A stretch of DNA of 64,000 nucleotides from Mycolicibacterium thermoresistibile (GCF_900187065.1 NZ_LT906483.1:2294001-2358000); one strand, 5' to 3'; positions 43,056 through 52,683 are shown, counted from the first letter of the stretch. Translations and numbers: made by a program. The notes: generated from the sequence alone by a model not told the origin.

Positions 43056-44084
43056 TCAGCGGGGCGAAGCGGCACGGCGACCGAAGGCCGACAGCGGGTA
43101 GGCGCCGTCGGGCAGGCTCACCTCCCCCCTGCGGATGCGGTCCTGCAGATACCGGAAACTCCGGGCGGTCTGGGCGAACAGATGCTCGCCGGCGATCACC
43201 GGCGCGTAACGGGCTGTGCCGTCGACGAATTCGGCCAGCGGAGCGACCTCGGTATCCGCGTCGACGTTGACGAACAGCGGAAACGAGTACCGCTCCGACG
43301 TCACCCGGCGCACCCGGTGGGTGGTGGCGACGAACGCCCCGTTGGTCCAGATCTCCAGCAGATCACCGATGTTCAGGACGAACGCGTCGTCGAGATACGG
43401 CACGTCGATCCATTGCCCGGCGGCGTTGAGCACCTCCAGTCCCGGGGCGGTCGGCCGCAGCAGCGTGAAGCACTCGTAGTCGGTGTGGGCGCCGATGCCC
43501 GGCCGGTCGACGGCCGAGGGATCGGCGGGGTAGTGGATGAGCCGCAGCTGCGACGGCGGCGTGGTGACGTACCGGTCGAAACGGTCGGGCGGCTGACCCA
43601 GCGCCACCGCGAACGCCCGCAGAATGGCCCGCGACAACGCGAACACCGCGTCATACCAGGCCGTCACGGCTTCCCGGAAGCCGGTCAACTCCGGCCACTG
43701 ATTCGGCCCGAGCAGCGGATCACCGGCCAGATACCGGGGGTCGTCGGCGGGCAGTTCATAGGACAGGTCGAACGCCTCCTTGGTGTCGGCGGTGCCCCCG
43801 GCGAACACCTCCTCGCCCGGCGGCACGTAGCCGCGGTGGTTCGTCGAGTTGCCGATGTACACCCGGTGTTTCTCCGCCGCCGGAAGCGCGAAGAACGCGC
43901 GGGTGCGGTCGACCAGGGCGTCGAACAGCGCCGGATCGATGCCGTGCCCGACGAGCTGGGCGAAACCGACGTGACGGGCCGCGTCGCCGAGGGCTGTCAC
44001 CGCCCGCCGATACCCCGGCCCGGACCCGTGCCGCAGCGCCGAGATGTCGATCACCGGAACGGATGTGAAGTCGCCTGCCATCAC
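43056..44084 (-). CDS. 2-oxoglutarate/Fe(II) oxygenase, isopenicillin N synthase-like
   Basis: 342 residues. The metal ligands are H and D of GAHTDYECFTLL and H of TTHRVRRVTSERYSFPLFV, where RYS supplies the 2-oxoglutarate-binding Arg-x-Ser. N-terminus VPVIDISALRHGSGPGYRRA and STNHRGYVPPGEEVF are typical of the superfamily. Its ATG overlaps the allophanate hydrolase stop, so it belongs to the nitrogen operon. 2-oxoglutarate oxygenases that release guanidine from arginine-like compounds are known, so this enzyme might supply substrate to the carboxylase; that is inference. Confidence 0.9.
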   Translation of the reverse strand: MMAGDFTSVPVIDISALRHGSGPGYRRAVTALGDAARHVGFAQLVGHGIDPALFDALVDRTRAFFALPAAEKHRVYIGNSTNHRGYVPPGEEVFAGGTADTKEAFDLSYELPADDPRYLAGDPLLGPNQWPELTGFREAVTAWYDAVFALSRAILRAFAVALGQPPDRFDRYVTTPPSQLRLIHYPADPSAVDRPGIGAHTDYECFTLLRPTAPGLEVLNAAGQWIDVPYLDDAFVLNIGDLLEIWTNGAFVATTHRVRRVTSERYSFPLFVNVDADTEVAPLAEFVDGTARYAPVIAGEHLFAQTARSFRYLQDRIRRGEVSLPDGAYPLSAFGRRAASPR

Positions 44085-46507
44085 ACCTCCTGACGGGTCG
44101 GCAGGTGGTCGAAGGTCACCGTCAAGCGCCGCCGGGCCGGCCGGCCGCCGGGTGTGCGGTCGGTGACGGTGAGCCCGCGGTCGCTGAACTCGGGTGCGAG
44201 ATCATCGCCGATCCGCGCCGGGTGGGTGGAGCGGGTGATGTGCCAGTGGCCCGCCTCGACGACGCCCAGGGAGATCTCCAGACAAGCGGACCCGGCAGCA
44301 CGGTGGGCCTGGGAACCGGGACTGTGGCGCAGGTAGCCGAACCGGTCGCCGATGCGCAGCAGCATGCCGTGGCCGGTGTCGTCGGCGAACCGCGCCTCCA
44401 CCCGGACGGCGCCGGTGTGGGCGGCCACCCAGTCCTCGTGGTACTCCCGATCGACCCCGGTCTCCACCAACACCGAACCGGCCCGGTGCAGCAGTCCGCG
44501 GTCGGCCGGGGCCGGGCCCGGGTGCAGGTCGAACTCATGCTCCCACGTCCAGGTGTCACCGTCGCGGCGCAGGGTGCCGGCGAAGGCCGCCGCGACGCGG
44601 TGCCGGTCACCGTCGGTGACGGTCCGCAGATCGATGTAGAGCCGGTGGCCCTGCAGCCATTCCACCTCGGTGCCGGTGTCCATGGGTCGCCCCGGCTCCA
44701 CCAGCGCCGCACGCCGCCACACCCGGCCGGTGACGTCGGCGCGGGACACCGGGTCGCCGGGCGTGGTGCGGCGCAGATATCCGAACCAGTCACCGTGGTG
44801 GGTGATGTCCTCGCCGTCGAGCCAGGACTGCACGGTGCAGCCGAATCCGACCGCTTCGGTGCCGTCGGCGAGGGTGACCGCGCCGAGCGTCATCGGGTCG
44901 GGCAGTTCGGCCAGGAAGTCCCCGAGCATCGCGGTGCCGATCAGCCACAGTTCGCCCTCGATGGCGGTGCCGGTGGCCGGGCCGACCCGCACCAGGCCCG
45001 GTTTCGCCGGTTCGGTCGGCAACCGGGTCAATCGGTACAGCGGTGCGGTGGTGGCCGGGCCGAGCCGGCGCGCCCCCCGTTGTTCGAGCTGCCACGCCAA
45101 TGGTCCGCCGCGCCGGTGTGCCCCCACCACCAGCAGCCGGCTCACCGGGGTCCCGGCACGGGCCGGCCACGGCACCGCGGGGGTGGGCGGTGCCGGGACA
45201 CCGGGCGGCGCCGCACCGTCGACCGGTGCGCTGACCAGCCGGGCCAGGTCCAGCGCCAGCGCGTCGGCACCCGCCCGCCCCAGCACCGTCACCCCGAACT
45301 GCGCGCCGTCGGAGGTGGTTCCGGCGGGCACGGCCACTGCGCACAGATCCATCAGGTTGCAGAAGTTGGTGTAGGTGCCGAGCCGCGAGTTCACCCCGAC
45401 CGGGTCGGCGGCGACCTCGGCGATGCTCGGGTGCTCGGTGGTGGTGGGAATCAGCAGCGCGGCGCAGTCGCCGAGACGGGCCAGCGCGGAGGCGGTCAAC
45501 TCGGCCAGCCGCGCGCGGTCGCGCAGCAGCGTGGTGGCCGGCACCGCGCCCGCCGCGGAGATGATCTGCGCGACGGTCGGGTCCAGGGCCGGATCCCCGG
45601 CGGCGAGGTGCTCGTCGACGAACGTGCCGACCGCCGCGTGCCGTTCGGCCACCAGACCGCCGTCATAGAGCAGCGTCGCAGCCTGCAGGAACGGGGTCAG
45701 ATCGACCTCGACCAGCTCGATTCCGTTGCCGGCCAACCGCTCACATGCCGATTCGAACGCCTGCCGCCACGCGGGGGACAATCCGGGCAGCCGGCCGGGG
45801 ACGGCGACCCGTGTGGTGGGCGGCACGGTGAGTGGCGCGTCCGGAGGGAACGGGCGGCCCCCGCCGGCCAGTACCCCCATGGCCGCGTCGGCGGTGTCGA
45901 GATCGCGGGCGAACACCGTGACACAGTCATATGACCGGCAGGCCGGCACCACGCCGTCGGTGGGCACCACGCCGATGGTGGGTTTGATGCCGACGATGCC
46001 CTGCAGGGCCGCCGGGACCCGCCCGGATCCCGCCGTGTCGGTCCCCAGCGCGACGTCGACCAGACCCAGGGCCACCGCGACGGCCGACCCGGAGCTGGAT
46101 CCGCCGGAGATGCGGTCGGGGCGGCGGGCGTCGCGCACCGCGCCGTACGGGCTGCGGGTCCCGACCAGCCCGGTGGCGAACTGGTCGAGATTGGTCGCCC
46201 CGATCACCACCGCCCCGGCGGTGCGCAGCCGGGCCACCGCGGGCGCGTCCGCGGTGGCCGCACAGGTGGCGAAGGTCGGACACCCGGCGGTGGTGGGGAT
46301 GCCGGCGACGTCGATGTTGTTCTTCACCGCGGCGACCAGCCCGGCCAGCGGCAGCTCTGCGCCGGTTCGGGCCGCCGCGTCGACCCTGACGGCATCGGCC
46401 AGTGCATCGGCCAAGGGGCGCAACGTGATCCAGATCTCGGGGCGATCGACCCGCTCGATCGCGGCGTAGGCGGCGTGCACCCGCTCGACCGCCGACGGGG
46501 CGCTCAT
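44081..46507 (-). CDS. atzF: Allophanate hydrolase with extra C-terminal domain
   Basis: 808 residues. The amidase-signature domain (1 to ~440) has the catalytic Lys in AAVKNNIDVAGIPTTAGCP, the cis-Ser in ISGGSSSGSAVAV and the Ser nucleophile in LGTDTAGSGRVPAALQGI. The AtzF C-terminal domain follows (LLVVGAHRRGGPLAWQLEQ to GFGCTVQSWLDGEDITHHGD), which helps convert allophanate to ammonia and CO2. A further ~230 residues, beta-rich with WLQGHRLYIDLRTVTDGDR and WHITRSTHPARIGDDLAPEF, are not part of normal ~600-residue allophanate hydrolases; I do not recognise them. ATG overlaps the carboxylase stop. Confidence 0.9.
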   Translation of the reverse strand: MSAPSAVERVHAAYAAIERVDRPEIWITLRPLADALADAVRVDAAARTGAELPLAGLVAAVKNNIDVAGIPTTAGCPTFATCAATADAPAVARLRTAGAVVIGATNLDQFATGLVGTRSPYGAVRDARRPDRISGGSSSGSAVAVALGLVDVALGTDTAGSGRVPAALQGIVGIKPTIGVVPTDGVVPACRSYDCVTVFARDLDTADAAMGVLAGGGRPFPPDAPLTVPPTTRVAVPGRLPGLSPAWRQAFESACERLAGNGIELVEVDLTPFLQAATLLYDGGLVAERHAAVGTFVDEHLAAGDPALDPTVAQIISAAGAVPATTLLRDRARLAELTASALARLGDCAALLIPTTTEHPSIAEVAADPVGVNSRLGTYTNFCNLMDLCAVAVPAGTTSDGAQFGVTVLGRAGADALALDLARLVSAPVDGAAPPGVPAPPTPAVPWPARAGTPVSRLLVVGAHRRGGPLAWQLEQRGARRLGPATTAPLYRLTRLPTEPAKPGLVRVGPATGTAIEGELWLIGTAMLGDFLAELPDPMTLGAVTLADGTEAVGFGCTVQSWLDGEDITHHGDWFGYLRRTTPGDPVSRADVTGRVWRRAALVEPGRPMDTGTEVEWLQGHRLYIDLRTVTDGDRHRVAAAFAGTLRRDGDTWTWEHEFDLHPGPAPADRGLLHRAGSVLVETGVDREYHEDWVAAHTGAVRVEARFADDTGHGMLLRIGDRFGYLRHSPGSQAHRAAGSACLEISLGVVEAGHWHITRSTHPARIGDDLAPEFSDRGLTVTDRTPGGRPARRRLTVTFDHLPTRQEV

Positions 46508-49500
46508 CGCTCGCCCCCGGGCCGCACGACCACCAGCGGGTCACCGCCGTCGACGGTGTGTCCCGCCGAGACCAGGACCTTGCACACCAGCCCGTCGACA
46601 GGCGCCCGCAGCACCGTCTCCATCTTCATCGCCTCCAGCGCCAGCAGCGGTTGTCCCGCCTGCACCGACTGGCCCTCGGTGACGTCGATCCGCCACACAC
46701 TCGACGAGAACGGCGCGTCGACGCGCTGTTCGCCGTCGGCGAGCATCAGTTCCTCGGCGGCCCCCGCCGACACCGCCGACGCCGCCCGCTCGGCGCGGTC
46801 GAACTCGCCGGCCGCCTCCCACGCCGCGCGCTCCGCCGCGAACGCCGCGGTCTGCCGAGCCCGGAACGCGGCGATCGATTCGGCGTTGTCGGACAGGAAC
46901 CGCTGATGCTCGGCCAGCGAGAACGTGCCCTCGGCGATGTCGACGGCGCCGCGGCCGGCCGCGATGTCGGCGCGCAGATCCAGCAGCTCCTCGGCCGACA
47001 CCGGATACCAGGTGATCCGGTCGAAAAACCGCAGCAGCCAAGGATGTTCGGAGTCGAACGGGCCGCGGTGACGGTGGCTGCTCCACACCTGGGTGGTGCG
47101 CCCGACGAACTGGTAGCCCCCCGGGCCCTCCATCCCGTAGATGCACAGGTAGGCTCCGCCGATGCCGACGGAGTTCTCCGCGGTCCAGGTGCGGGCCGGG
47201 TTGTACTTCGTGGTCACCAGCCGGTGGCGCGGATCGAGCGGGGTGGCCACCGGCGCGCCGAGGTACACGTCACCCAGGCCGAGGGTGAGGTACTCGGCGC
47301 GGAAGACGATGTCGCGCACCTCCTCGACGGAGTCCAGCCCGTTGACGCGGCGGATGAACTCGATGTTCGACGGGCACCACGGCGCGTCGGCGCGCACGCC
47401 GGACATGTAGCGGGCGATAGCCTCCCGGGTGGCCGGATCATCCCAACTCAGCGGCAACCGCACCAGCCGGCTGGGCACCACCAGATCAGCGGTGGCGGGC
47501 AGGTCGTCCTCGATCTCGCACAGCAGATCCAGCAGTCTCGGGATCGGCAGCACATCGGGGTCGACGTGCACCTGCAGCGAGCGGATGCCCGGAGTCAGGT
47601 CGACAATGCCCGGGGCACTGCCGTCGAGCCGGGTGTGCAGGGCGTGCACCCGGGCGCGCAGCGCCAGGTCGAGCACGATGTCGCCGTACTCGACGAGCAC
47701 GTTGTCGTCGCCGCTGCGGCGGTAGGTGACCGGAGGGTCGCCGTCGCGGCGGGCCAGCACCCCGTCGTCACCGTCCCCGCCGGTGCGGGCGAGCACCGGT
47801 GTGGCGGCGGCGCGGGACAGGCCGAGTTCGCGTCGCGACGGTGTGTGCGCCGCGCGCACGGGCACGAATCGCACGGTGTCGCCCGGGCGGAGCTGGCCGA
47901 GCTTCCAGCGGTCGGCGGAGGTCACGGTCACCGGGCAGACGAAGCCACCGAGGCTGGGCCCGTCCGGCCCGAGCAGGATCGGGGTGTCGCCGGTGAAGTC
48001 CAACGCGCCGACCGCGTAGGCGTTGTCGTGGATGTTCGACGGGTGCAGCCCGGCCTCACCGCCGTCCGGCCGCGCCCACTGCGGCTTGGGTCCCTCCAGG
48101 CGCACCCCGGTCCGCGCCGAGTTGAAGTGCACCCGGTAGCGCGAGGCGTACAGGGTGTCGATGTCGGCCCGGGTGAAGAACTCCGGCGCGCCGTGCGGTC
48201 CCTCGGTGACGGCGAGCTCCCAGCTGTTGGTGAGGGCGGGCCGGACCTCGGGCGGCACCGCGCCCGCGCCGGGACGCGAACCCGCGTCGGACGGGGCGGG
48301 TTTGGTGCGCAGCACATCCCCGGTGACCAGGGCGCGCCCGCCGTGGCCGCCGAACCGGCCCAGCGTGAACGTCGACGCGCTACCCAGATAGGCGGGCACA
48401 TCCAGCCCGCCGGCGAACAGCACGTAGGTCCGCAGCCCGACCGCGGCCTCGCCGATGTCGAGCACCGCGCCGGCGGGCACCTCGACCGGCTCCCACATCG
48501 GCGCCGGGGCGCCGTCGACGGTCACCAGGCATTCGGCGCCGGTGACGCACACCGTCGTCGGATGGCTGAACCGCAGCGCCGGTCCCGAGGCGGTGCACTC
48601 CAGGCCGGGTGCGGTCTCCTCGTTGCCGAGCGCGCGGTTGCCGAGCCGGAAGGACAGGTCGTCCATCGGTCCGCTCGGCGGCACCCCGACCTGCCAGTGG
48701 CCGATCCGTCCGGGCACATCCTGCACGGTGGTCTGCAGACCGGGCCGCTCCACGGTGATCCGGGGCCGCGGATCACCGATGCCGGCCAGGGTGGAGGTGG
48801 TGTGCCGGGCCGCCCGCACCTCCGGGTGAACCGTCGCCGCGCCGAGCAAGCCGATATTGGTCTCGATCCCGTGCAGCTCGGTGCCGGTCAGTGCGGCGCC
48901 GAGCCGGTCGAGGGCGTCATCGCGGTCGGCCCCGGCGGCGATCACCTTGGCCAGCAGCGGGTCATAGTTCGCGGTGACCTCGGTGCCGTCGTCCACCCAG
49001 GTGTCGACGCGCACGTCGGTGGGGAACCGGACCCTGGTGAGCGTGCCGGCACTCGGCAGGTGGTCGCGGCTGGGATCCTCGGCGTAGACGCGGGCCTCCA
49101 CCGCGTGTCCGGCGACCGGGACGGCGCCGTCGGGGTAGGCGTCGAACATGCTGGTGTCGCCCAGCGCCAGTCGCAGCATCCAGCCGGCCAGGTCGACACC
49201 GGTCACCGCCTCGGTGACCGGATGTTCGACCTGTAGCCGGGCGTTGACCTCGAGGAACGACGCTTCCTCGCGTGCCGGGTCGTAGACGAACTCGACGGTG
49301 CCCGCCGAGCGGTAGCCGACCGCGGCGGCCAGCGCGCGCGACGTGCGGTGCAGCCGGGAGCGGATCGACTCCGGAATCCCCGGTGCGGGAGCCTCTTCGA
49401 GCACCTTCTGATTGCGCCGCTGCAGCGAGCAGTCCCGGTCGCCCAGCGACACCACCCGTCCGGCGCCGTCGCCGAAGATCTGCACCTCGACGTGGCGGGC

Positions 49501-50124
49501 GTCGGCGACATAGCGTTCCACGAACACACCCGCGGCGCCGAAGCTGCGTTCGGCCTGTGCGGTGACCTGGTCGAAGGCCGCGCGCACGGTGTCTGCGTCC
49601 GGGCAGATCCGCATGCCGATCCCGCCGCCCCCGCCGGTGGCCTTGAGCATCACCGGGTAGCCGATGACTGCGGCGGCCTCGACCGCGGCATCGGCGTCCG
49701 CGAGCAGGTCCGACCCGGCGAAGACCGGCACCCCGGCTGATCGCGCCATCTCCCGGGCGGTGTGTTTGGTGCCGAACACCCGCAACTGATCGGGGGTGGG
49801 CCCGGCGAACACCAGACCGGCCTGGTGCACCGCGGCGGCGAAATCGGCGTCCTCGGAGAGGAATCCGTAACCGGGGTGCACGATCGTCGCACCGGTGCGG
49901 GCGGCGGCGGCCAGAATGGCCTCGGTGCGCAGATAGCTGTCGCGGGGTGCCGCCGGCCCGATCCGCACCGCCTCGTCGGCGAGTCGCACATGGGGTGCGC
50001 CGCGGTCGGCGTCGGAGAACACCGCCACGGTGCGCAAGCCGAGGATTCTGGCGGTTCGGATCAGTCGGACCGCGATCTCGCCGCGATTGGCGATCAGCAC
50101 GGTGACTTCACCGTTGCGGTTCAT
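46504..50124 (-). CDS. Biotin-dependent urea/guanidine carboxylase
   Basis: 1206 residues, ATG 50124. Biotin carboxylase domain at the N-terminus (VTVLIANRGEIAVRLIRTAR; ATP-grasp GGGGGIGMRI; EVNARLQVEHPVTEAVTGVD). Then the carboxyltransferase (KipI/KipA, AHS1-AHS2) region with GPSGPMDDLSFRLGNRALGN and LGPDGPSLGGFVCPVTVTSA, and a C-terminal biotinyl domain with LALEAMKMETVLRAPVDG (biotin Lys at about 1167). It carboxylates urea to allophanate, or guanidine to carboxyguanidine; relatives beside DUF1989 proteins have proved to be guanidine enzymes in other bacteria. I could not place the specificity residue. Confidence 0.93.
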   Translation of the reverse strand: MNRNGEVTVLIANRGEIAVRLIRTARILGLRTVAVFSDADRGAPHVRLADEAVRIGPAAPRDSYLRTEAILAAAARTGATIVHPGYGFLSEDADFAAAVHQAGLVFAGPTPDQLRVFGTKHTAREMARSAGVPVFAGSDLLADADAAVEAAAVIGYPVMLKATGGGGGIGMRICPDADTVRAAFDQVTAQAERSFGAAGVFVERYVADARHVEVQIFGDGAGRVVSLGDRDCSLQRRNQKVLEEAPAPGIPESIRSRLHRTSRALAAAVGYRSAGTVEFVYDPAREEASFLEVNARLQVEHPVTEAVTGVDLAGWMLRLALGDTSMFDAYPDGAVPVAGHAVEARVYAEDPSRDHLPSAGTLTRVRFPTDVRVDTWVDDGTEVTANYDPLLAKVIAAGADRDDALDRLGAALTGTELHGIETNIGLLGAATVHPEVRAARHTTSTLAGIGDPRPRITVERPGLQTTVQDVPGRIGHWQVGVPPSGPMDDLSFRLGNRALGNEETAPGLECTASGPALRFSHPTTVCVTGAECLVTVDGAPAPMWEPVEVPAGAVLDIGEAAVGLRTYVLFAGGLDVPAYLGSASTFTLGRFGGHGGRALVTGDVLRTKPAPSDAGSRPGAGAVPPEVRPALTNSWELAVTEGPHGAPEFFTRADIDTLYASRYRVHFNSARTGVRLEGPKPQWARPDGGEAGLHPSNIHDNAYAVGALDFTGDTPILLGPDGPSLGGFVCPVTVTSADRWKLGQLRPGDTVRFVPVRAAHTPSRRELGLSRAAATPVLARTGGDGDDGVLARRDGDPPVTYRRSGDDNVLVEYGDIVLDLALRARVHALHTRLDGSAPGIVDLTPGIRSLQVHVDPDVLPIPRLLDLLCEIEDDLPATADLVVPSRLVRLPLSWDDPATREAIARYMSGVRADAPWCPSNIEFIRRVNGLDSVEEVRDIVFRAEYLTLGLGDVYLGAPVATPLDPRHRLVTTKYNPARTWTAENSVGIGGAYLCIYGMEGPGGYQFVGRTTQVWSSHRHRGPFDSEHPWLLRFFDRITWYPVSAEELLDLRADIAAGRGAVDIAEGTFSLAEHQRFLSDNAESIAAFRARQTAAFAAERAAWEAAGEFDRAERAASAVSAGAAEELMLADGEQRVDAPFSSSVWRIDVTEGQSVQAGQPLLALEAMKMETVLRAPVDGLVCKVLVSAGHTVDGGDPLVVVRPGGER

Positions 50125-50780
50125 ACGCTCCCCTCCGGGCGGGTCACGATCATCCGCACCGGTGTCGGATGGAAAGCGTTGCAGGGGTTGTTGATCTGCG
50201 GGCAGTTCGACACCAGCACCAGGGTGTCGGTCTCGGCGCGGACCGCGACCCGTTTGCCCGGCGCGGACAACCCGTCGACGATGCCGAGCGCACCGTCCGG
50301 GTCCACCGGCACGTTCATGAACCAGTTGATGTTGCTCGCCAGGTCGCGGGCGCCCAGACCCCAGCGGGAACCCTCCAGCAGGAAGTTCTCCATGCACCCG
50401 TGCTGCGCCCCGGTGTGCGGTCCGTACCGCAGCGTGTTGGACTCCTTCGAACAGGCGCCGCCCAGGGTGTCGTGTGCCCCGACCTCGTCGGCGACCACGG
50501 TCATCAACGCGTCGCCGGTGTCGGCGCGCAGCACCGAACCCGTGGTCAGCGTGATACGGCCCTGCCGGCGAATGGTTTCCGGCGCCGAATAGCGCACCGA
50601 GGTGTCGGCCGCCGAATACAGCAGACAGTCGACGGCCTGGTTGCCGGCCAGGTCGACGATGGTCAGCACATCACCGGCGGCGACGACGGCCGACCACGGG
50701 GCGCGGGCGGGGACGGTCTCGTCGAGAATCACGGTGCCCAAAACCAGCGGTTCCACCGTGGGTGCGGAAGTGGTTGTCAC
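50121..50780 (-). CDS. Urea-carboxylase-associated DUF1989 protein (carboxyguanidine deiminase subunit-like)
   Basis: 219 residues, GTG 50780, overlapping both neighbours by 4. GDVLTIVDLAGNQAVDCLLY, LGGACSKESNTLRYGPHTG, and the C-terminal NCPQINNPCNAFHPTPVRM are hallmarks. Proteins of this pair next to guanidine carboxylase convert carboxyguanidine to allophanate in proteobacteria. That makes a guanidine route plausible here. Confidence 0.87.
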   Translation of the reverse strand: MTTTSAPTVEPLVLGTVILDETVPARAPWSAVVAAGDVLTIVDLAGNQAVDCLLYSAADTSVRYSAPETIRRQGRITLTTGSVLRADTGDALMTVVADEVGAHDTLGGACSKESNTLRYGPHTGAQHGCMENFLLEGSRWGLGARDLASNINWFMNVPVDPDGALGIVDGLSAPGKRVAVRAETDTLVLVSNCPQINNPCNAFHPTPVRMIVTRPEGSV

Positions 50781-51622
50781 AGCTGTCCTCTCGCGGTGAG
50801 GTCGGCATCGGTGTTGACGATGGCCTGGCGGTGCTCGGGACCCAGCGGCCCCAGCAGATCACCGGCGGCGAGTCGCCGCAGATCCTCTCGGGCCGGCCAG
50901 GCGTGGATCCGCAGCGGGGTGCAGGTGAAGTCCGGCCGGGGGTCGAGCGGGTGGGCGGTGTTGGCCACCAACACGATCGCGTCGACGTGCAGCAACAGAT
51001 CCACGGCGGTGCCGGCGCCGGCCGAGCCCAGCCATCGAAAGGTGCCGTCCGGTTCGACCCGCACGCCTTTGAAGAACGAGATCGACGGCGGAAGATCGCG
51101 CCGGCTCAGGCCGTGTTTGAGCGCCGCCAGGGTGAACAGTTCCCGCCCTGCCGGCGACGGCGACTCCGGCGACGCCGCCCCGTAACGATCGAGATTGCCT
51201 GCGCGGGTGGTGGTTCCGGTCAGAGCGTCATGCCTGCCCGAGGTGTCGGCGACGATGGTGGCCAGCACCCGGCCGAAACCGCTGAGCAGCGGGTGTCCCG
51301 CTCCCGGATACGCCTGCCACGGCACCTTCACGGTGTCGGCGACGTTGAGCCGCTCCTGTGGTGCGTCGGCGCGGTGCAGCAGCAGATGCGCACATGCGTC
51401 GCCGTCCGGGTCGGTGAATCTGATCCGGGTGCCGCGCGCCAGGACGGCTGTCGAGTATCCACCTGGTGCAACGGTTTCCGACCACACCAGCTGTTCGGCG
51501 GTGACATCCAACGGGACGGTCGGCGATGACGACGGCGGCAGGTGCCGCATGAATTCGGCGGTGCGGCCGTGTTGGGCCCGGGCATGGGCCCGGGCACCGG
51601 CCGTGGTGGCGGTACTGGTCAC
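50777..51622 (-). CDS. Urea-carboxylase-associated DUF1989 protein, second subunit
   Basis: 281 residues, GTG 51622. It shares with its neighbour the fold pattern GTRIRFTDPDGDACAHLLLH and SISFFKGVRVEPDGTFRWL, but the Cys-rich end is reduced (NTAHPLDPRPDFTCTPLRIH). Both subunits are needed in the known heteromeric deiminase. It is the first gene of the operon; the operator at 51650-51663 is 28 bases upstream of its start. Confidence 0.86.
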   Translation of the reverse strand: MTSTATTAGARAHARAQHGRTAEFMRHLPPSSSPTVPLDVTAEQLVWSETVAPGGYSTAVLARGTRIRFTDPDGDACAHLLLHRADAPQERLNVADTVKVPWQAYPGAGHPLLSGFGRVLATIVADTSGRHDALTGTTTRAGNLDRYGAASPESPSPAGRELFTLAALKHGLSRRDLPPSISFFKGVRVEPDGTFRWLGSAGAGTAVDLLLHVDAIVLVANTAHPLDPRPDFTCTPLRIHAWPAREDLRRLAAGDLLGPLGPEHRQAIVNTDADLTARGQL

Positions 51623-51649
51623 TGATGACTCCCGCGAATCGAGCCTTAC

Positions 51650-51663
51650 CTGTCGACTGACAG
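51650..51663 (-). promoter_or_regulatory. CTGTC-N4-GACAG operator (AmtR-type)
   Basis: CTGTCGACTGACAG: arms CTGTC and GACAG around GACT. It lies 28 bases before the first operon gene. From memory this is the consensus reported for AmtR in M. smegmatis, which represses urea-breakdown genes. The TetR gene ending the same operon is the natural candidate regulator. Confidence 0.65.
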
Positions 51664-51783
51664 TTTTCGCGGGCGGCGGCCGGGTGTGGTTGCGGTCAGG
51701 TTACCGATCGGCGTGCAGCCGTTAACAGTGTGCTGCAGATGTTTCCGGCTGATCACATGCCCTGGTCAGGGCGTGCCGCTTCG

Positions 51784-52683
51784 TCAGCGCTCGGCCGGGC
51801 GGATCAGGACCTCCTGGCTGGTGCTGGCCACCAGAGCGCCCGCGGCGTCGTGAATGGTGCCGCGCACCAACGCGCGGTGACCGGAGACCACGGTCGTATT
51901 TTGGGTGTACACATGCCACCGGTCGAACCGCACCGGGCGGTGCAACCACACCGAGTGGTCGAGGCTGACCGCTTGGAAGCCGTCGTGGCCCGACAGGTCC
52001 GGGTGCGCCCGCAGTGCGGCGTCGAGCAGCAGATAGTCGCTGGCATAGGCGAGCAACACCCGGTGCAACAGGGGGTCGTCGCCGACGTCGCGGGGCAGCC
52101 GCATCCAGTGCGACCGTGGACCCTCGGCCGGGCGGCCACCGAGGAAGTACGTCGCCTCGCCGATCCGGATGTCCAGCGGCGGCGGGACGTCGATCCAGTG
52201 GCGCACCTGGGGCCGCAGCGCAGGCGGAGCCGTCGCCGCCCAGTGCTGCAGGACGGGCAGCTGTTCGGGTCCGGGCAGCACCGGTGCGGGCGCCGCCCAC
52301 CGCGGTTCGTCGGGGTTGTCGTGAAACGACACCAGCGCGGTCAACAGGGTGCGGTCGTCCTGGGTGACGGTGACCTGCCGGGTCGCCATCGACCGGCCGT
52401 CGCGGATGCGCTGGACGGCGATGTCCAACGGGCGGGTGCCGTCCCCGGTCTGGACGAAATAGGCGTGCAGCGAGTGCGGGGGATGGTCCGGCACCGTGCG
52501 CGCCGCCGCCAGCAGCGCCTGACCGACCACCTGGCCCCCGAAGATGCGGCCGAACCGGTCCGACTCGCTACCGGCCCGGAACCGGTCGGCCGCCACCGGT
52601 TCGAGCTCCAGCGCCCGCAGCAGCTCGGTGAGCGTGTCCTGGATCGACCGCTGCAGGTGGTCGACGTCGACGGTGTCGGTCAT
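51784..52683 (-). CDS. tesB: Acyl-CoA thioesterase II
   Basis: 299 residues from ATG 52683; the longer upstream frame was rejected. Double hot-dog fold: RIFGGQVVGQALLAAARTV and HSLHAYFVQTGDGTRPLDI in the first half, LLAYASDYLLLDAALRAHP and SLDHSVWLHRPVRFDRWHVY (catalytic Asp in LDHS) in the second. It hydrolyses acyl-CoA esters. It is followed upstream by an acyl ligase and a TetR gene on the same strand. Confidence 0.93.
   Translation of the reverse strand: MTDTVDVDHLQRSIQDTLTELLRALELEPVAADRFRAGSESDRFGRIFGGQVVGQALLAAARTVPDHPPHSLHAYFVQTGDGTRPLDIAVQRIRDGRSMATRQVTVTQDDRTLLTALVSFHDNPDEPRWAAPAPVLPGPEQLPVLQHWAATAPPALRPQVRHWIDVPPPLDIRIGEATYFLGGRPAEGPRSHWMRLPRDVGDDPLLHRVLLAYASDYLLLDAALRAHPDLSGHDGFQAVSLDHSVWLHRPVRFDRWHVYTQNTTVVSGHRALVRGTIHDAAGALVASTSQEVLIRPAER

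Noticed and set aside
46558..49236. 892-codon open frame on the plus strand
   Set aside because: Antisense to the biotin-dependent carboxylase; its composition is Gly/Arg/His-rich with no motif, whereas the minus strand has all expected domains.
51623..51780. Guanidine riboswitch upstream of the DUF1989/carboxylase operon
   Set aside because: I looked for paired ACGR-loop hairpins or a ykkC-like core on the minus strand and saw none; the clear element is the CTGTC-N4-GACAG inverted repeat. A covariance search would settle it.
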